64,000 nt of DNA from positions 28,967 through 92,966 of the forward strand of contig DIYI01000011.1 in the NCBI GenBank assembly GCA_002428965.1, read 5' to 3'. The notes below the pieces were generated by a model. That model was not told the DNA's origin. It was given only the letters and a program-made list of their open reading frames with translations, and did not search any database. A program made the position numbers and the translations under genes. Each line of letters opens with the position of its first letter. Within the stretch, counting starts at the first letter, position 1. Source of the DNA: Jejuia sp. UBA6058 (lineage in GTDB: Bacteria; Bacteroidota; Bacteroidia; Flavobacteriales; Flavobacteriaceae). Positions 1 to 7,832 of this stretch are shown here, piece by piece.

Positions 1-176
1 GCCAAATTAGAATAGTAGTTGTCTACTGCTTTATCCAAACTAGTTTGAACATCTGTTATTAATTGCTGTTTGTTTAATTGGTAGTTTTTATAGTTCCAAT
101 ACCCTTGTAACCCAATAGTAGCAATAATTACAGCTATAATCAGGTACAAAGTGTATTGATATTTCTTGTCGTTCAT
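1..176 (-). CDS. Sensor histidine kinase, N-terminal fragment (runs off the window)
   Basis: Reading the minus strand from the ATG at 176 gives a start MNDKKYQYTLYLIIAVI, one membrane helix at about residues 10-30, and then a periplasmic segment rich in Gln, Asn and Lys. The frame is open to the window edge after 58 codons. This short-tail, one-helix, Lys/Gln-rich beginning is typical of flavobacterial two-component sensor kinases that sit next to an OmpR-type response regulator. The kinase domain itself lies outside the window, so the name is an inference from the N-terminus and from its divergent position next to GLPGLI genes. It shares its upstream region with the first GLPGLI gene. Confidence 0.6.
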   Translation of the reverse strand, partial: MNDKKYQYTLYLIIAVIIATIGLQGYWNYKNYQLNKQQLITDVQTSLDKAVDNYYSNL

Positions 177-215
177 ACGTCAAAAGTAAATGTAAAAGCA
201 CTTAAAAACTAATCG

Positions 216-241
216 GTTAACACTAGTTAACACCGGTTAAC
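216..241. promoter_or_regulatory. Three GTTAAC boxes at 10-bp spacing (putative operator)
   Basis: GTTAAC occurs at 216, 226 and 236, exactly one helical turn apart, in the 150 bp between the divergent kinase and the first GLPGLI gene. Direct repeats at 10-11 bp spacing are the usual arrangement for OmpR/PhoB-type response regulators. The link to the neighbouring two-component system is inferred. Confidence 0.45.
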
Positions 242-341
242 TTTTAAATTGATATTGGGTTATGATATTTGCAACATATCAATCAAAAAACAACTGCAGT
301 TATGTTTTTAAAACAAATTATTAATTCTAATGTATAGAAAT

Positions 342-1166
342 ATGAAACTTTTAATTAAAACCTTTTTGGTAATTCTTGTTCTTACAGGCAGTGCAATTCA
401 TGCTCAAAAATTTCAAGGAGTAGCTACTTATAAGTCTCATCGTAAGATGGACGTAAAAATGGGAGACCAGATGAATGCGGAGCAACAAAAAATGATTCAA
501 GCTCAGCTTCAGAAGCAATTTCAAAAGGAGTATACACTTACCTTTAATGCTTATGAATCAATTTACAAGCAAGAAGAAAAGCTTGATGCACCTCAACCTG
601 TAAGTTCTGGAATACAGATTAAGGTTGTTCAAGGCTCGGATATAATGTATAAGAATATTAAAGAGCATAGGTATAGCAATAAATCTGAGATTTATGGTAA
701 GATTTTTTTAGTTAAAGATTCTTTGCGAACCAGAAAATGGGAAATGGTAGATGAAACTAAAAATATTGGTGAGTACACCTGTTACAAGGCTGTTATAAAA
801 GGAGAATACACAACAAAAACGATTAATGATAAAGGAGAAATTGAAGAAGTAACGAAACCTAGAACCACCACCGTTTGGTATACACCACAAATACCTATTA
901 GCAATGGGCCTGCTGATTATTTTGGGCTACCTGGGCTAATTCTAGAGGTAAATGATGGGCAGCAAACACTTATTTGTTCAAAAATAGTTCTAAATCCAAA
1001 AGAATCTATAGAAATTAACGAACCCAAAAAGGGGAAGGAAGTTACTCAAAAAGAGTTTGACACCATTCAACAAAAGAAAGCAGATGAGATGATGGAGCAA
1101 TTTAGGTCTAGTAGCAGAGGAAGACATAATGATGGAAGTCGTGTAATGATACAAGTAGGTGGTTAA
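342..1166 (+). CDS. GLPGLI family secreted protein (copy 1)
   Basis: Secreted protein of unknown function, about 275 aa. The family-defining GLPGLI motif lies near residue 200 (counting from the ATG at 330) inside YFGLPGLILEV, preceded by the conserved VWYTPQIP segment. A signal peptide (MKLLIKTFLVILVLTG, cleavage after HAQ) fits the ATG at 342 better than the ATG at 330, which only adds four residues. It is the first of three tandem paralogues that share the order Phe-Gln-Gly near the mature N-terminus, a Gln/Lys-rich helix, KxFLVKDSL, and a Lys/Glu-rich C-terminus with KGKEVT. GLPGLI proteins are commonly found beside TonB-dependent receptors in Bacteroidetes, as here. Its biochemical role is not known. 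Confidence 0.9.
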   Translation: MKLLIKTFLVILVLTGSAIHAQKFQGVATYKSHRKMDVKMGDQMNAEQQKMIQAQLQKQFQKEYTLTFNAYESIYKQEEKLDAPQPVSSGIQIKVVQGSDIMYKNIKEHRYSNKSEIYGKIFLVKDSLRTRKWEMVDETKNIGEYTCYKAVIKGEYTTKTINDKGEIEEVTKPRTTTVWYTPQIPISNGPADYFGLPGLILEVNDGQQTLICSKIVLNPKESIEINEPKKGKEVTQKEFDTIQQKKADEMMEQFRSSSRGRHNDGSRVMIQVGG

Positions 1167-1273
1167 TCTGAGCGCTAAAAACCAAGATAAGTTGTTAGGG
1201 TTATGTTATAATCAAACAATATGTTTAATAATTATTTATATTTGTTAAACAAAATAATTATAACTAACCGATT

Positions 1274-2107
1274 ATGAAGACTCTTAATATCGCAACTCTT
1301 ACATTTTGTTTAACTCTGTTTAATTTGTTTTCTCTAAAAGCTCAAGATTTTCAAGGAAAAGCAGAATATGTGTATAAAGCTCAAATGAATTTGGGGCGTT
1401 GGGGTGCAAAAATGAGTGAGGCTCAAAAGAATCAAATAGCTGCCCGATTAAAAAACAGGTTAGAAAAGAAGTATATTTTAGATTTTAACATGGAAGCCTC
1501 TGTTTATAATGAATACGAAAAACTAGATGCTATGTCTGGGGCAACCGATTCTTGGGGTAAGAACTTTACTCCAGGAGAGCAGTATAAAAATGTTAAAACC
1601 AAAAGCTTTATCCAAGAACAAGAGTTTTACGGTAAAAAATTCTTGGTTAAAGATAGTTTACTAGATATCAGCTGGAATATAGGTTCTGAAACTAAGCAAA
1701 TAGGCAATTATACATGTTTTAAGGCTACAGCAATGATTCCAAGTTCTAAAATGGCGTTTTGGGAATTTTCTTGGGGAAGACTCAGGCAAGAAGAGGGTGA
1801 TTCGGATTCAGACTCAACTGAAGAGCTAGAAGAAGCAATGACTGAAGTGGTAGCTTGGTATACAATGCAAATTCCTGTGAGTCAGGGTCCGTCGGAATTT
1901 TGGGGTTTACCTGGTTTAATTTTAGAGGTAAGTTCTGGTTCAACTACAATGTTGTGTTCAAAAATTACTTTGAACCCCGAAGAAAAGACCGATGTACAGG
2001 CTCCAAAGAGTGGGAATGAGGTTACCAAACAGGAGTATAAGGCTATAATTTTTACTAAAATGAAAGAGTTTAGAGATAACCGTGTTGGAAGAAGCTACAG
2101 TAGATAA
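1274..2107 (+). CDS. GLPGLI family secreted protein (copy 2)
   Basis: 277 aa with a clear signal peptide ending LKAQ and the motif FWGLPGLILEV at about residues 209-219. It aligns along its length with the flanking copies (DFQGKAEYVYKA, KKFLVKDSL, YTCFKA, WYTMQIPV) and is closer to copy 3 than to copy 1. It carries an acidic insert (EEGDSDSDSTEELEEA, about residues 173-188) where copy 1 has a basic stretch. The 107 bp before it holds an AT-rich inverted repeat (1228-1237 with 1252-1261) and no terminator I can recognise, so co-transcription with copy 1 is possible but not shown. Function unknown. Confidence 0.9.
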   Translation: MKTLNIATLTFCLTLFNLFSLKAQDFQGKAEYVYKAQMNLGRWGAKMSEAQKNQIAARLKNRLEKKYILDFNMEASVYNEYEKLDAMSGATDSWGKNFTPGEQYKNVKTKSFIQEQEFYGKKFLVKDSLLDISWNIGSETKQIGNYTCFKATAMIPSSKMAFWEFSWGRLRQEEGDSDSDSTEELEEAMTEVVAWYTMQIPVSQGPSEFWGLPGLILEVSSGSTTMLCSKITLNPEEKTDVQAPKSGNEVTKQEYKAIIFTKMKEFRDNRVGRSYSR

Positions 2108-2209
2108 TTATTTTAACATAATTTTAGTATAACGTGCTTAAACTATTCGCGGAATGTGATGTCTAAAACGTGTTCATTCAATTTCAATTAAAAATTAAAA
2201 ACACCAATA

Positions 2210-3061
2210 ATGATCACATTACAACCTAAACAGGCAATTTTATCTTTAGTATTTCTATTTTCTCTGGCCATTGGAGCGCAGGACTTTCAAGGGAAAGCAT
2301 ATTATGTTTCAAAAACTTCTGTAGACATGAGTAATTTTGGAAGACCTAATATGAGCGAGGACCAAAAAAAACGAATGCAAGAACGCTTAAAAAATATGTT
2401 TGAAAAAACATTTGTGTTAACGTTTAATAGGTCGGAATCTATTTATAAACTAGATGAAAAACTTGAGGCACCAAATCAAGGAGGTGGTTCAAGATTTGGA
2501 GCCATTATGTCTGGAGCTATGGATGGTATTAAGTATAAAAATGCAAAGTCTAAGCAGTTGTTAAGTGAGCACGAGCTTTTTGGAAAGCTCTTTTTGATAA
2601 AAGACAATTTGCCGGAACTAAACTGGGAAATGACTGGTGAAACAAAACAAATAGGCGGTTATACCTGTTTTAAAGCTACTGCAATTCAAACTTGGAAAGA
2701 ATTTGATATGGCAAGTTTAAGGAGACCACGAAACGAAGATGAATCCACCTTGGAGGATGAAGCTGAAACAGAAGAGGAAGAGCCAATTAAAATTGAAGCG
2801 TGGTACACCATGCAAATTCCAGTTAATCAAGGTCCTGGAGATTATTGGGGCTTACCTGGTTTAATTTTAGAAGTAAGTGCAGGAAAAACCACAATTCTTT
2901 GCTCTAAACTTGTTTTGAATCCTGAAGATAAAGCAACTATTAAAGCCCCTAGTAAAGGAAAAGAGGTAACAAAAGAGGAGTACGTAGATATTGCCACAAA
3001 AAAGTACCTAGAAATGCGTAAAAATTTTAGACGTCGCGGAGGTCAAAGAGGTACAAGATAA
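2210..3061 (+). CDS. GLPGLI family secreted protein (copy 3)
   Basis: 283 aa with a signal peptide ending IGAQ. GLPGLI lies at about residues 214-219 within YWGLPGLILEV. An acidic insert (EDEAETEEEEP, about residues 182-192) precedes the conserved AWYTMQIPV, and the C-terminus is very basic (RRRGGQRGTR). Together with copy 2 it looks like the product of a more recent duplication. The next gene downstream is the outer-membrane receptor, the usual partner of this family, and the 117 bp between them contains a long inverted repeat. Function unknown. Confidence 0.9.
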   Translation: MITLQPKQAILSLVFLFSLAIGAQDFQGKAYYVSKTSVDMSNFGRPNMSEDQKKRMQERLKNMFEKTFVLTFNRSESIYKLDEKLEAPNQGGGSRFGAIMSGAMDGIKYKNAKSKQLLSEHELFGKLFLIKDNLPELNWEMTGETKQIGGYTCFKATAIQTWKEFDMASLRRPRNEDESTLEDEAETEEEEPIKIEAWYTMQIPVNQGPGDYWGLPGLILEVSAGKTTILCSKLVLNPEDKATIKAPSKGKEVTKEEYVDIATKKYLEMRKNFRRRGGQRGTR

Positions 3062-3084
3062 ATTTTAAAAATCCAATAAAGTAT

Positions 3085-3161
3085 TATGAATTTTACAATT
3101 GACATCCCAGTATTCCTTCTGGGGTGATGAAGGGTACTATCCTTAGAAAATAAAATTCATA
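3085..3161 (+). repeat. Inverted repeat between GLPGLI copy 3 and the receptor gene
   Basis: TATGAATTTTA (3085-3095) is perfectly complementary to TAAAATTCATA (3151-3161). Inside it CCCAG (from 3106) can pair with CTGGG (from 3119). The whole could fold as a stem carrying a small hairpin. There is no T-tract, so it is not a standard terminator; an mRNA processing or stability element is possible. Confidence 0.35.
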
Positions 3162-3178
3162 TTCAAACATCAACCAAA

Positions 3179-5923
3179 ATGAAGTTAAAACTAACAGTAA
3201 TATTAACCTTTTTAGTAACCTTAGGTTATTCACAAGTCAAGGTACAAGGTGTTGTAAAAGACAGTATTGGCGAACCTTTAGAGTTGGCAAATGTTGTAGC
3301 TATAAATCAAGAAACAAATAAGTTAGATTCTTATGGTATTACAAATGATAAAGGAAAGTTTGTGCTATCTCTTAACAAGAACAGTAAGTATAAACTTCAA
3401 GTAAGTTATATAGGAATGAAAACCTATGAAGAAATTTTTGAAACTGCTGATAAAAGTATTGATAAGGATGTTGTAATGGAAGCTGATAATACTGCGCTTG
3501 ATGCGGTAGAACTTACCTACGAAATGCCCGTAACTATTAGTGGTGATACTCTAATTTATAATGCAGATTCCTTTAAAAACGGGACAGAACGGAAGCTCGA
3601 AGATATTTTGGAAAAACTTCCTGGAGTTGAGGTAAATGATGAAGGGCAAATTGAAGTAGAAGGACAACGTGTATCAAAAGTAATGGTGGATGGTAAAGAT
3701 TTTTTTGATGGCGATTCTAAGCTTGCTACAAAAAATATTCCTTCAAATGCGGTGGATAAGGTTCAAGTTTTGAAGAATTATTCTGAGGTGGCACAGTTAA
3801 GTAGTGTAGGCAATAACCAAGATAATTATGCCATAAATATTAAGTTGAAAGAAGGAAAAAAGAACTTTTGGTTTGGTAATGTTACTGTTGGTGGCGGTAC
3901 ATCAACAGATGAAGGTTTGTATGTGATTCAACCAAAGTTATTTTACTATAGTCCTAAATATAGCATTAATCTTATAGGAGATTTAAATAACACCGGAGAA
4001 CCAGCACTAACTAGGCAGGATCTGAGAGGTTTTGGCGGAGGTTTTCGCCCTCCAAGTAGAGACAGCGGAACTAGCTTAAATTTAGGAAATAATAGTTTAG
4101 GGTTTCTAGCTATTCAGAATAACCGTGCTCAAGATATTGAAAACAAACTGGCTTCAGGAAATTTTAGTTATTCGCCTAATAAAGCTTTAGATATCAGTGG
4201 TTTTGCCATATTTAATAGCAGTCGTATTGGTATTTTACAAAAATCTACTTTTGATTATATTGAAGTTCCAGACGACCCTACAACTACAGGTATTGATGAG
4301 TCTTTGTCTATTCCTCAAGATGAAAACACAGAAGAGAATACAAGACAGCGCTCTGATATTGGTTTGATGAAGCTAAGTGCATCCTATAAACCGAATGTAA
4401 ATAATCAATTAGATTATGATGTACTAGGACGCGTGACCAAGGAATCTCAAAACAGCAATTTGTTTTCGTCGGTATTAGGTAATACGGATCAGTTTGAGGA
4501 TAATACGCCTTATAGTATCAATCAGAATTTAAACTATTATTATACCCTAAACGAGAATAATATTTTTGCCTTAGAGGTGCAGCATTTATTGCAAGACGAA
4601 GATCCATTTTATAATGCAATTTTAGAAGATAAGGATAGCTACGAAAGGACTGGAGAAGGTCTAGGTTTAGATCCTAATCAGATAGTATACAATATTAATC
4701 ATGACAGAAGAGTCAAGTCCAATCAACTAGATGCTAAGGTTGATTACTGGAATATTTTGAATGATAAAAGTAATATCAATTTCACTTTAGGCGCAATGGC
4801 AACGCGTCAAGACTACAATACAAGTTTATTTCAAATCTTAGATGATGATTCTGTATTTGACCCCACGCCAACCATTAATGATGGTTTAGATACAAATGAT
4901 GCACAATACAATTTTAGTGATTTCTATTTGGGTGTAGCCTACAGATTAAAATTAGGTAAGTTTACCATTACTCCAGGATTATCTGCGCATACATATGGCT
5001 ATGGTAATGATCAATTTGGAGATTCTTATCAAGATAACTTTAGTTTGCTGCTACCAAGCTTTGAAACCAGAATTCAATTTAAAAAGAGTGAAAGCTTAAC
5101 ATTACGCTATAATATGCGTAACCAGTTTACCGATGTTACACGTTTGGCAAGTGGTATTGTTCTAAATAGTTTTAATAATATACAATTTGGTAACCCAGAA
5201 TTAGGTAATGCTGTAACCAATAATATAAGCTTATTTTATAGAAGTTTTAACTTGTTTAATTACACAAATGTTTTTGCTTCAATTACGTATAGTAGTGCCG
5301 TGGATCAAATACGTTCTAGAGCAAATTTTGATAGCGTAGTTCGTACTAGCGAGTTTTTTAATTCTGGATTTACTGACGAAAGTGTTTCTGCATTCGGACG
5401 TTTTCAACGCACATTTGGTAAGTTGAGACTTAGTATTAATTCGCGTTGGAATTACTCTAAATTCAATCAATTTGTTCAAGGAGGTCGTTCCATCAACGAA
5501 AGTTTCCAACAAACCTATACGCCAGAGTTAAGAACTAACTTTAGAGAGGCACCAAATATTAGGTTGAGATACAGGTACTCTGTAAATAGAAATCAACAAG
5601 GAGGAGGTACTACTACGTTTAAAACCAATGCGCCTTCAGTAAGATTTGATGCTTATATTTTTAAGAAGTTTACGTTCTTAACAGATTATAGTTATAATAG
5701 ACAAAGTAGTACAAATGGTTCACCTCAAGAATTTGAAATTTGGAATGCCTCATTGTCATACAGAAAAGACAATGATGCTAAATTTGAGTATACTTTAAAG
5801 GCAACAAACCTATTGAATACAACCTCGCAAATACAAAATGGAAATTCCAATATTTCAGTATTTGCTAGAGAGTATTTTATACAACCTAGGTTTATTACTT
5901 TAAGGCTGAGGTATGAGATATAA
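3179..5923 (+). CDS. TonB-dependent receptor-like outer membrane protein
   Basis: 914 aa outer-membrane protein. After a signal peptide (ending GYSQ) comes a carboxypeptidase-regulatory-like beta domain (about 20-100: VQGVVKDSIGEPLELANV to VSYIGMKTYEE). Next is a plug-like domain (about 120-220: DTLIYNADSF, LEDILEKLPGVEV, DGKDFF, NAVDKVQVL), then a long beta-barrel rich in Tyr, Asn and alternating hydrophobics, ending in an aromatic C-terminal strand (RFITLRLRYEI). This architecture is that of the outer-membrane beta-barrel family receptors that accompany GLPGLI proteins. The substrate cannot be read from the sequence. No SusD-like gene follows, so it is not a SusC/SusD pair. A strong bidirectional terminator separates it from metK. 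Confidence 0.85.
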   Translation: MKLKLTVILTFLVTLGYSQVKVQGVVKDSIGEPLELANVVAINQETNKLDSYGITNDKGKFVLSLNKNSKYKLQVSYIGMKTYEEIFETADKSIDKDVVMEADNTALDAVELTYEMPVTISGDTLIYNADSFKNGTERKLEDILEKLPGVEVNDEGQIEVEGQRVSKVMVDGKDFFDGDSKLATKNIPSNAVDKVQVLKNYSEVAQLSSVGNNQDNYAINIKLKEGKKNFWFGNVTVGGGTSTDEGLYVIQPKLFYYSPKYSINLIGDLNNTGEPALTRQDLRGFGGGFRPPSRDSGTSLNLGNNSLGFLAIQNNRAQDIENKLASGNFSYSPNKALDISGFAIFNSSRIGILQKSTFDYIEVPDDPTTTGIDESLSIPQDENTEENTRQRSDIGLMKLSASYKPNVNNQLDYDVLGRVTKESQNSNLFSSVLGNTDQFEDNTPYSINQNLNYYYTLNENNIFALEVQHLLQDEDPFYNAILEDKDSYERTGEGLGLDPNQIVYNINHDRRVKSNQLDAKVDYWNILNDKSNINFTLGAMATRQDYNTSLFQILDDDSVFDPTPTINDGLDTNDAQYNFSDFYLGVAYRLKLGKFTITPGLSAHTYGYGNDQFGDSYQDNFSLLLPSFETRIQFKKSESLTLRYNMRNQFTDVTRLASGIVLNSFNNIQFGNPELGNAVTNNISLFYRSFNLFNYTNVFASITYSSAVDQIRSRANFDSVVRTSEFFNSGFTDESVSAFGRFQRTFGKLRLSINSRWNYSKFNQFVQGGRSINESFQQTYTPELRTNFREAPNIRLRYRYSVNRNQQGGGTTTFKTNAPSVRFDAYIFKKFTFLTDYSYNRQSSTNGSPQEFEIWNASLSYRKDNDAKFEYTLKATNLLNTTSQIQNGNSNISVFAREYFIQPRFITLRLRYEI

Positions 5924-5951
5924 TAGTACAAGGAGTCGAGTCGTTTTATAA

Positions 5952-5988
5952 AATAACAAAAGCCCACTTTAAGTGGGCTTTTGTTATT
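5952..5988. terminator. Bidirectional terminator between receptor gene and metK
   Basis: Near-perfect palindrome with 18-bp arms (5952-5969 and 5971-5988) built on AGCCCACTT/AAGTGGGCT, flanked by A- and T-rich ends on both strands. It sits between two convergent genes and can serve both. Confidence 0.9.
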
Positions 5989-6011
5989 CATTGATTTATT
6001 TTGATTTCTAT

Positions 6012-7265
6012 TTATAAATTAAAAGAGGTTTTAACTGCATCCACATAATCCAACTTCTCCCAAGTAAATAATTCAACATCTAAAGTTGTACTATTACCAT
6101 TTGCTTGAGTAAATGTTTTTGTAACAGTTCTGTTGGTACGTCCCATATGGCCGTAAGCAGCAGTTTCGCTGTACATTGGCGAACGTAGTTTTAAACGAGT
6201 TTCAATAGCGTAAGGACGCATATCAAAAATTTTAGAAACCTTTTCGGCAATTTCGCCATCGGTTAATTTTACGTTTGAAGTGCCATAAGTATCAATAAAA
6301 ATACCCATTGGTTCTACAACACCAATTGCGTAACTTACCTGAACCAAAACTTCTGAGGCAACGCCAGCAGCTACTAAGTTTTTAGCAATATGGCGAGTAG
6401 CGTAAGCAGCACTTCTATCAACTTTACTTGGATCTTTGCCAGAAAACGCACCACCACCATGAGCACCTTTTCCGCCGTAAGTATCAACAATTATTTTTCT
6501 ACCTGTTAAACCGGTATCTCCATGTGGACCACCAATTACGAACTTACCTGTTGGATTAATGTGGTATTTAATATCGTTATTAAATAGTTTTTGGATATGT
6601 GCTGGTAATTTGGCTACTACACGAGGTATCAATATTTCTACAATATCTTTTCTAATTTTTGCTAACATCGTATCGTCATCAGCAAATTCATCATGCTGAG
6701 TAGAAACCACTATAGCATCTATTCTTTGTGGCACATTATCATCGCTATATTCAATTGTAACTTGACTTTTAGAATCTGGTCTTAAATAGGTGATGTCTTT
6801 GTTTTCTCTTCTTAATGCTGCCAATTCTATTAAAAGACGATGCGATAAATCTAATGCCAAAGGCATATAGTTTTCGGTTTCGTTAGTGGCATAACCAAAC
6901 ATCATACCTTGGTCGCCAGCACCTTGTTCTTCTTTAGTTGCACGATCTACGCCTTGATTAATATCTGGAGATTGTGGGTGAATGGCAGAAAATACACCAC
7001 AAGAATTACCATCAAACATATACTCGCCTTTGGTGTATCCAATTTTATTAATGGTTTCTCTGGCTATTTTCTGAACATCCAAGTATGTTTTCGATTTTAC
7101 TTCACCGGCAAGAACAACTTGTCCCGTAGTAACAAGAGTTTCACAAGCTACTTTAGAGTCTACATCAAACGCTAAAAAATTATCAATAAGCGCATCACTA
7201 ATTTGGTCTGCTACCTTATCCGGGTGTCCTTCAGAAACACTTTCTGAAGTAAATAAATATGGCAT
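6012..7265 (-). CDS. metK: S-adenosylmethionine synthetase (methionine adenosyltransferase)
   Basis: Makes S-adenosylmethionine from ATP and methionine in the cytoplasm. The 417-aa protein shows the family landmarks: SEGHPDKVADQISDA at residues 11-25, GAGDQGMMFGYA at about 114-125, the glycine-rich GGGAFSGKDPSKVDRSAAY loop near 270, and a conserved C-terminal YGHMGR. The length is slightly above the 385-400 aa of many bacterial enzymes, as is usual in Bacteroidetes. It is a single-gene unit: convergent terminator downstream, and upstream a SAM-II-like riboswitch with a TAnnTTTG promoter element, which predicts feedback control by its own product. Confidence 0.98.
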   Translation of the reverse strand: MPYLFTSESVSEGHPDKVADQISDALIDNFLAFDVDSKVACETLVTTGQVVLAGEVKSKTYLDVQKIARETINKIGYTKGEYMFDGNSCGVFSAIHPQSPDINQGVDRATKEEQGAGDQGMMFGYATNETENYMPLALDLSHRLLIELAALRRENKDITYLRPDSKSQVTIEYSDDNVPQRIDAIVVSTQHDEFADDDTMLAKIRKDIVEILIPRVVAKLPAHIQKLFNNDIKYHINPTGKFVIGGPHGDTGLTGRKIIVDTYGGKGAHGGGAFSGKDPSKVDRSAAYATRHIAKNLVAAGVASEVLVQVSYAIGVVEPMGIFIDTYGTSNVKLTDGEIAEKVSKIFDMRPYAIETRLKLRSPMYSETAAYGHMGRTNRTVTKTFTQANGNSTTLDVELFTWEKLDYVDAVKTSFNL

Positions 7266-7315
7266 ATTATATTATTTATGAAGCAAGATTTGACGAGAAA
7301 CGTCTCAGGAGTTTA

Positions 7316-7392
7316 CACTGCCTTTAGCATTTTTACTACATCTATAATTTGAAGATGTAAGAGGTTGCAATCAGTCAAATCTTTCCTCTATG
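7316..7392 (-). ncRNA. SAM-II-type riboswitch with long loop, upstream of metK
   Basis: Read on the minus strand, AGAGG (7389-7385) pairs with CCTCT (7364-7360). The enclosed loop contains GATTTGACTGATTGCAA, closely matching the conserved SAM-II core GAUUUaACcgUaUUGCAA. After the stem comes an extra hairpin (TACATCT, 7359-7353, with AGATGTA, 7343-7337), and then AATGCTAAAGGC (about 7331-7320), matching the AUGuaGCUAAAaaGG pseudoknot strand of SAM-II. The added hairpin suits the SAM-II long-loop variant. The position directly ahead of metK and just behind a promoter-like element supports a SAM sensor. I judged similarity from memory of the SAM-II consensus; a covariance-model scan would settle it. 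Confidence 0.75.
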
Positions 7393-7404
7393 ATTTATTG
7401 ATGT

Positions 7405-7412
7405 GCAAAAGT
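7405..7412 (-). promoter_or_regulatory. metK promoter, -7 element TACTTTTG
   Basis: On the minus strand TACTTTTG matches the Bacteroidetes -7 consensus TAnnTTTG and is followed by CA, as is common. The predicted start lies only a few bases before the riboswitch's first stem. No clear -33 TTG is visible at the usual distance. Confidence 0.55.
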
Positions 7413-7502
7413 AAAAAAATTAAGAGAAATGAAAATATGAATTACTAAAAAATGCAAGTTAATGATTGTATGATGTTGCAGTACTTGCTTTGGCAGATAG
7501 GT

Positions 7503-7587
7503 GCGTTAGGGATTGTAGAGGAAATCCTTTTTGTGAGGTACGAGCAAAAAGATTGGAACGGAAAGCCCGACCCGACAGGGTAACGCC
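7503..7587 (+). repeat. Shell-type interspersed repeat, copy A (no cargo)
   Basis: Ends are inverted: GCGTTA at 7503-7508 and TAACGC at 7581-7586. Left block GCGTTAGGGATTGTAG...ATCCTTTTTG, right block CAAAAAG...GGAAAGCCCGACCC. CTTTTTG and CAAAAAG can pair. Related copies lie at about 37523-37672, 59600-59752 and 63930-64000. This is the shortest copy, with only about ten bases between the blocks. Confidence 0.75.
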
Positions 7588-7710
7588 CAAAATATTTTAA
7601 ACTTTTTTTTTGTTTGAACGTCATAAAAAAATAGACTTAAAATATTGAAAAACAGGTAATTAAATAAGTTTTAAGTACAGTGAATTTAACCTGTAAAATG
7701 GCATGTAATC

Positions 7711-7796
7711 TTAGATAATCGCATAAACAAGTATTTTCGTTCTCTGAAATTAAGAAATGCTGTTAAATTTCTTAAAATCATTGAGAGATTATCTAA
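7711..7796 (+). ncRNA. Structured 5' leader of the ilv operon
   Basis: TTAGATAATC (7711-7720) pairs perfectly with GATTATCTAA (7787-7796). Inside, TCTC (about 7741-7744) can pair with GAGA (about 7783-7786), and TTAAGAAAT (about 7750-7758) pairs perfectly with ATTTCTTAA (about 7767-7775). The nested, perfectly matched arms end about 35 bp before the ilvD start codon. There is no leader peptide rich in Ile, Leu or Val: the only short frame (ATG at 7698) reads MACNLR. The fold is visible in the sequence; any ligand or regulatory mechanism is unknown. Confidence 0.45.
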
Positions 7797-7832
7797 AAAA
7801 CTAAACAAGGCTTAAAAATATATTTGAAAATC

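Noticed and set aside
7690..7832. T-box or leader-peptide attenuator for ilvD
   Set aside because: No T-box core sequence and no short peptide rich in Ile, Leu or Val; the only short frame reads MACNLR.
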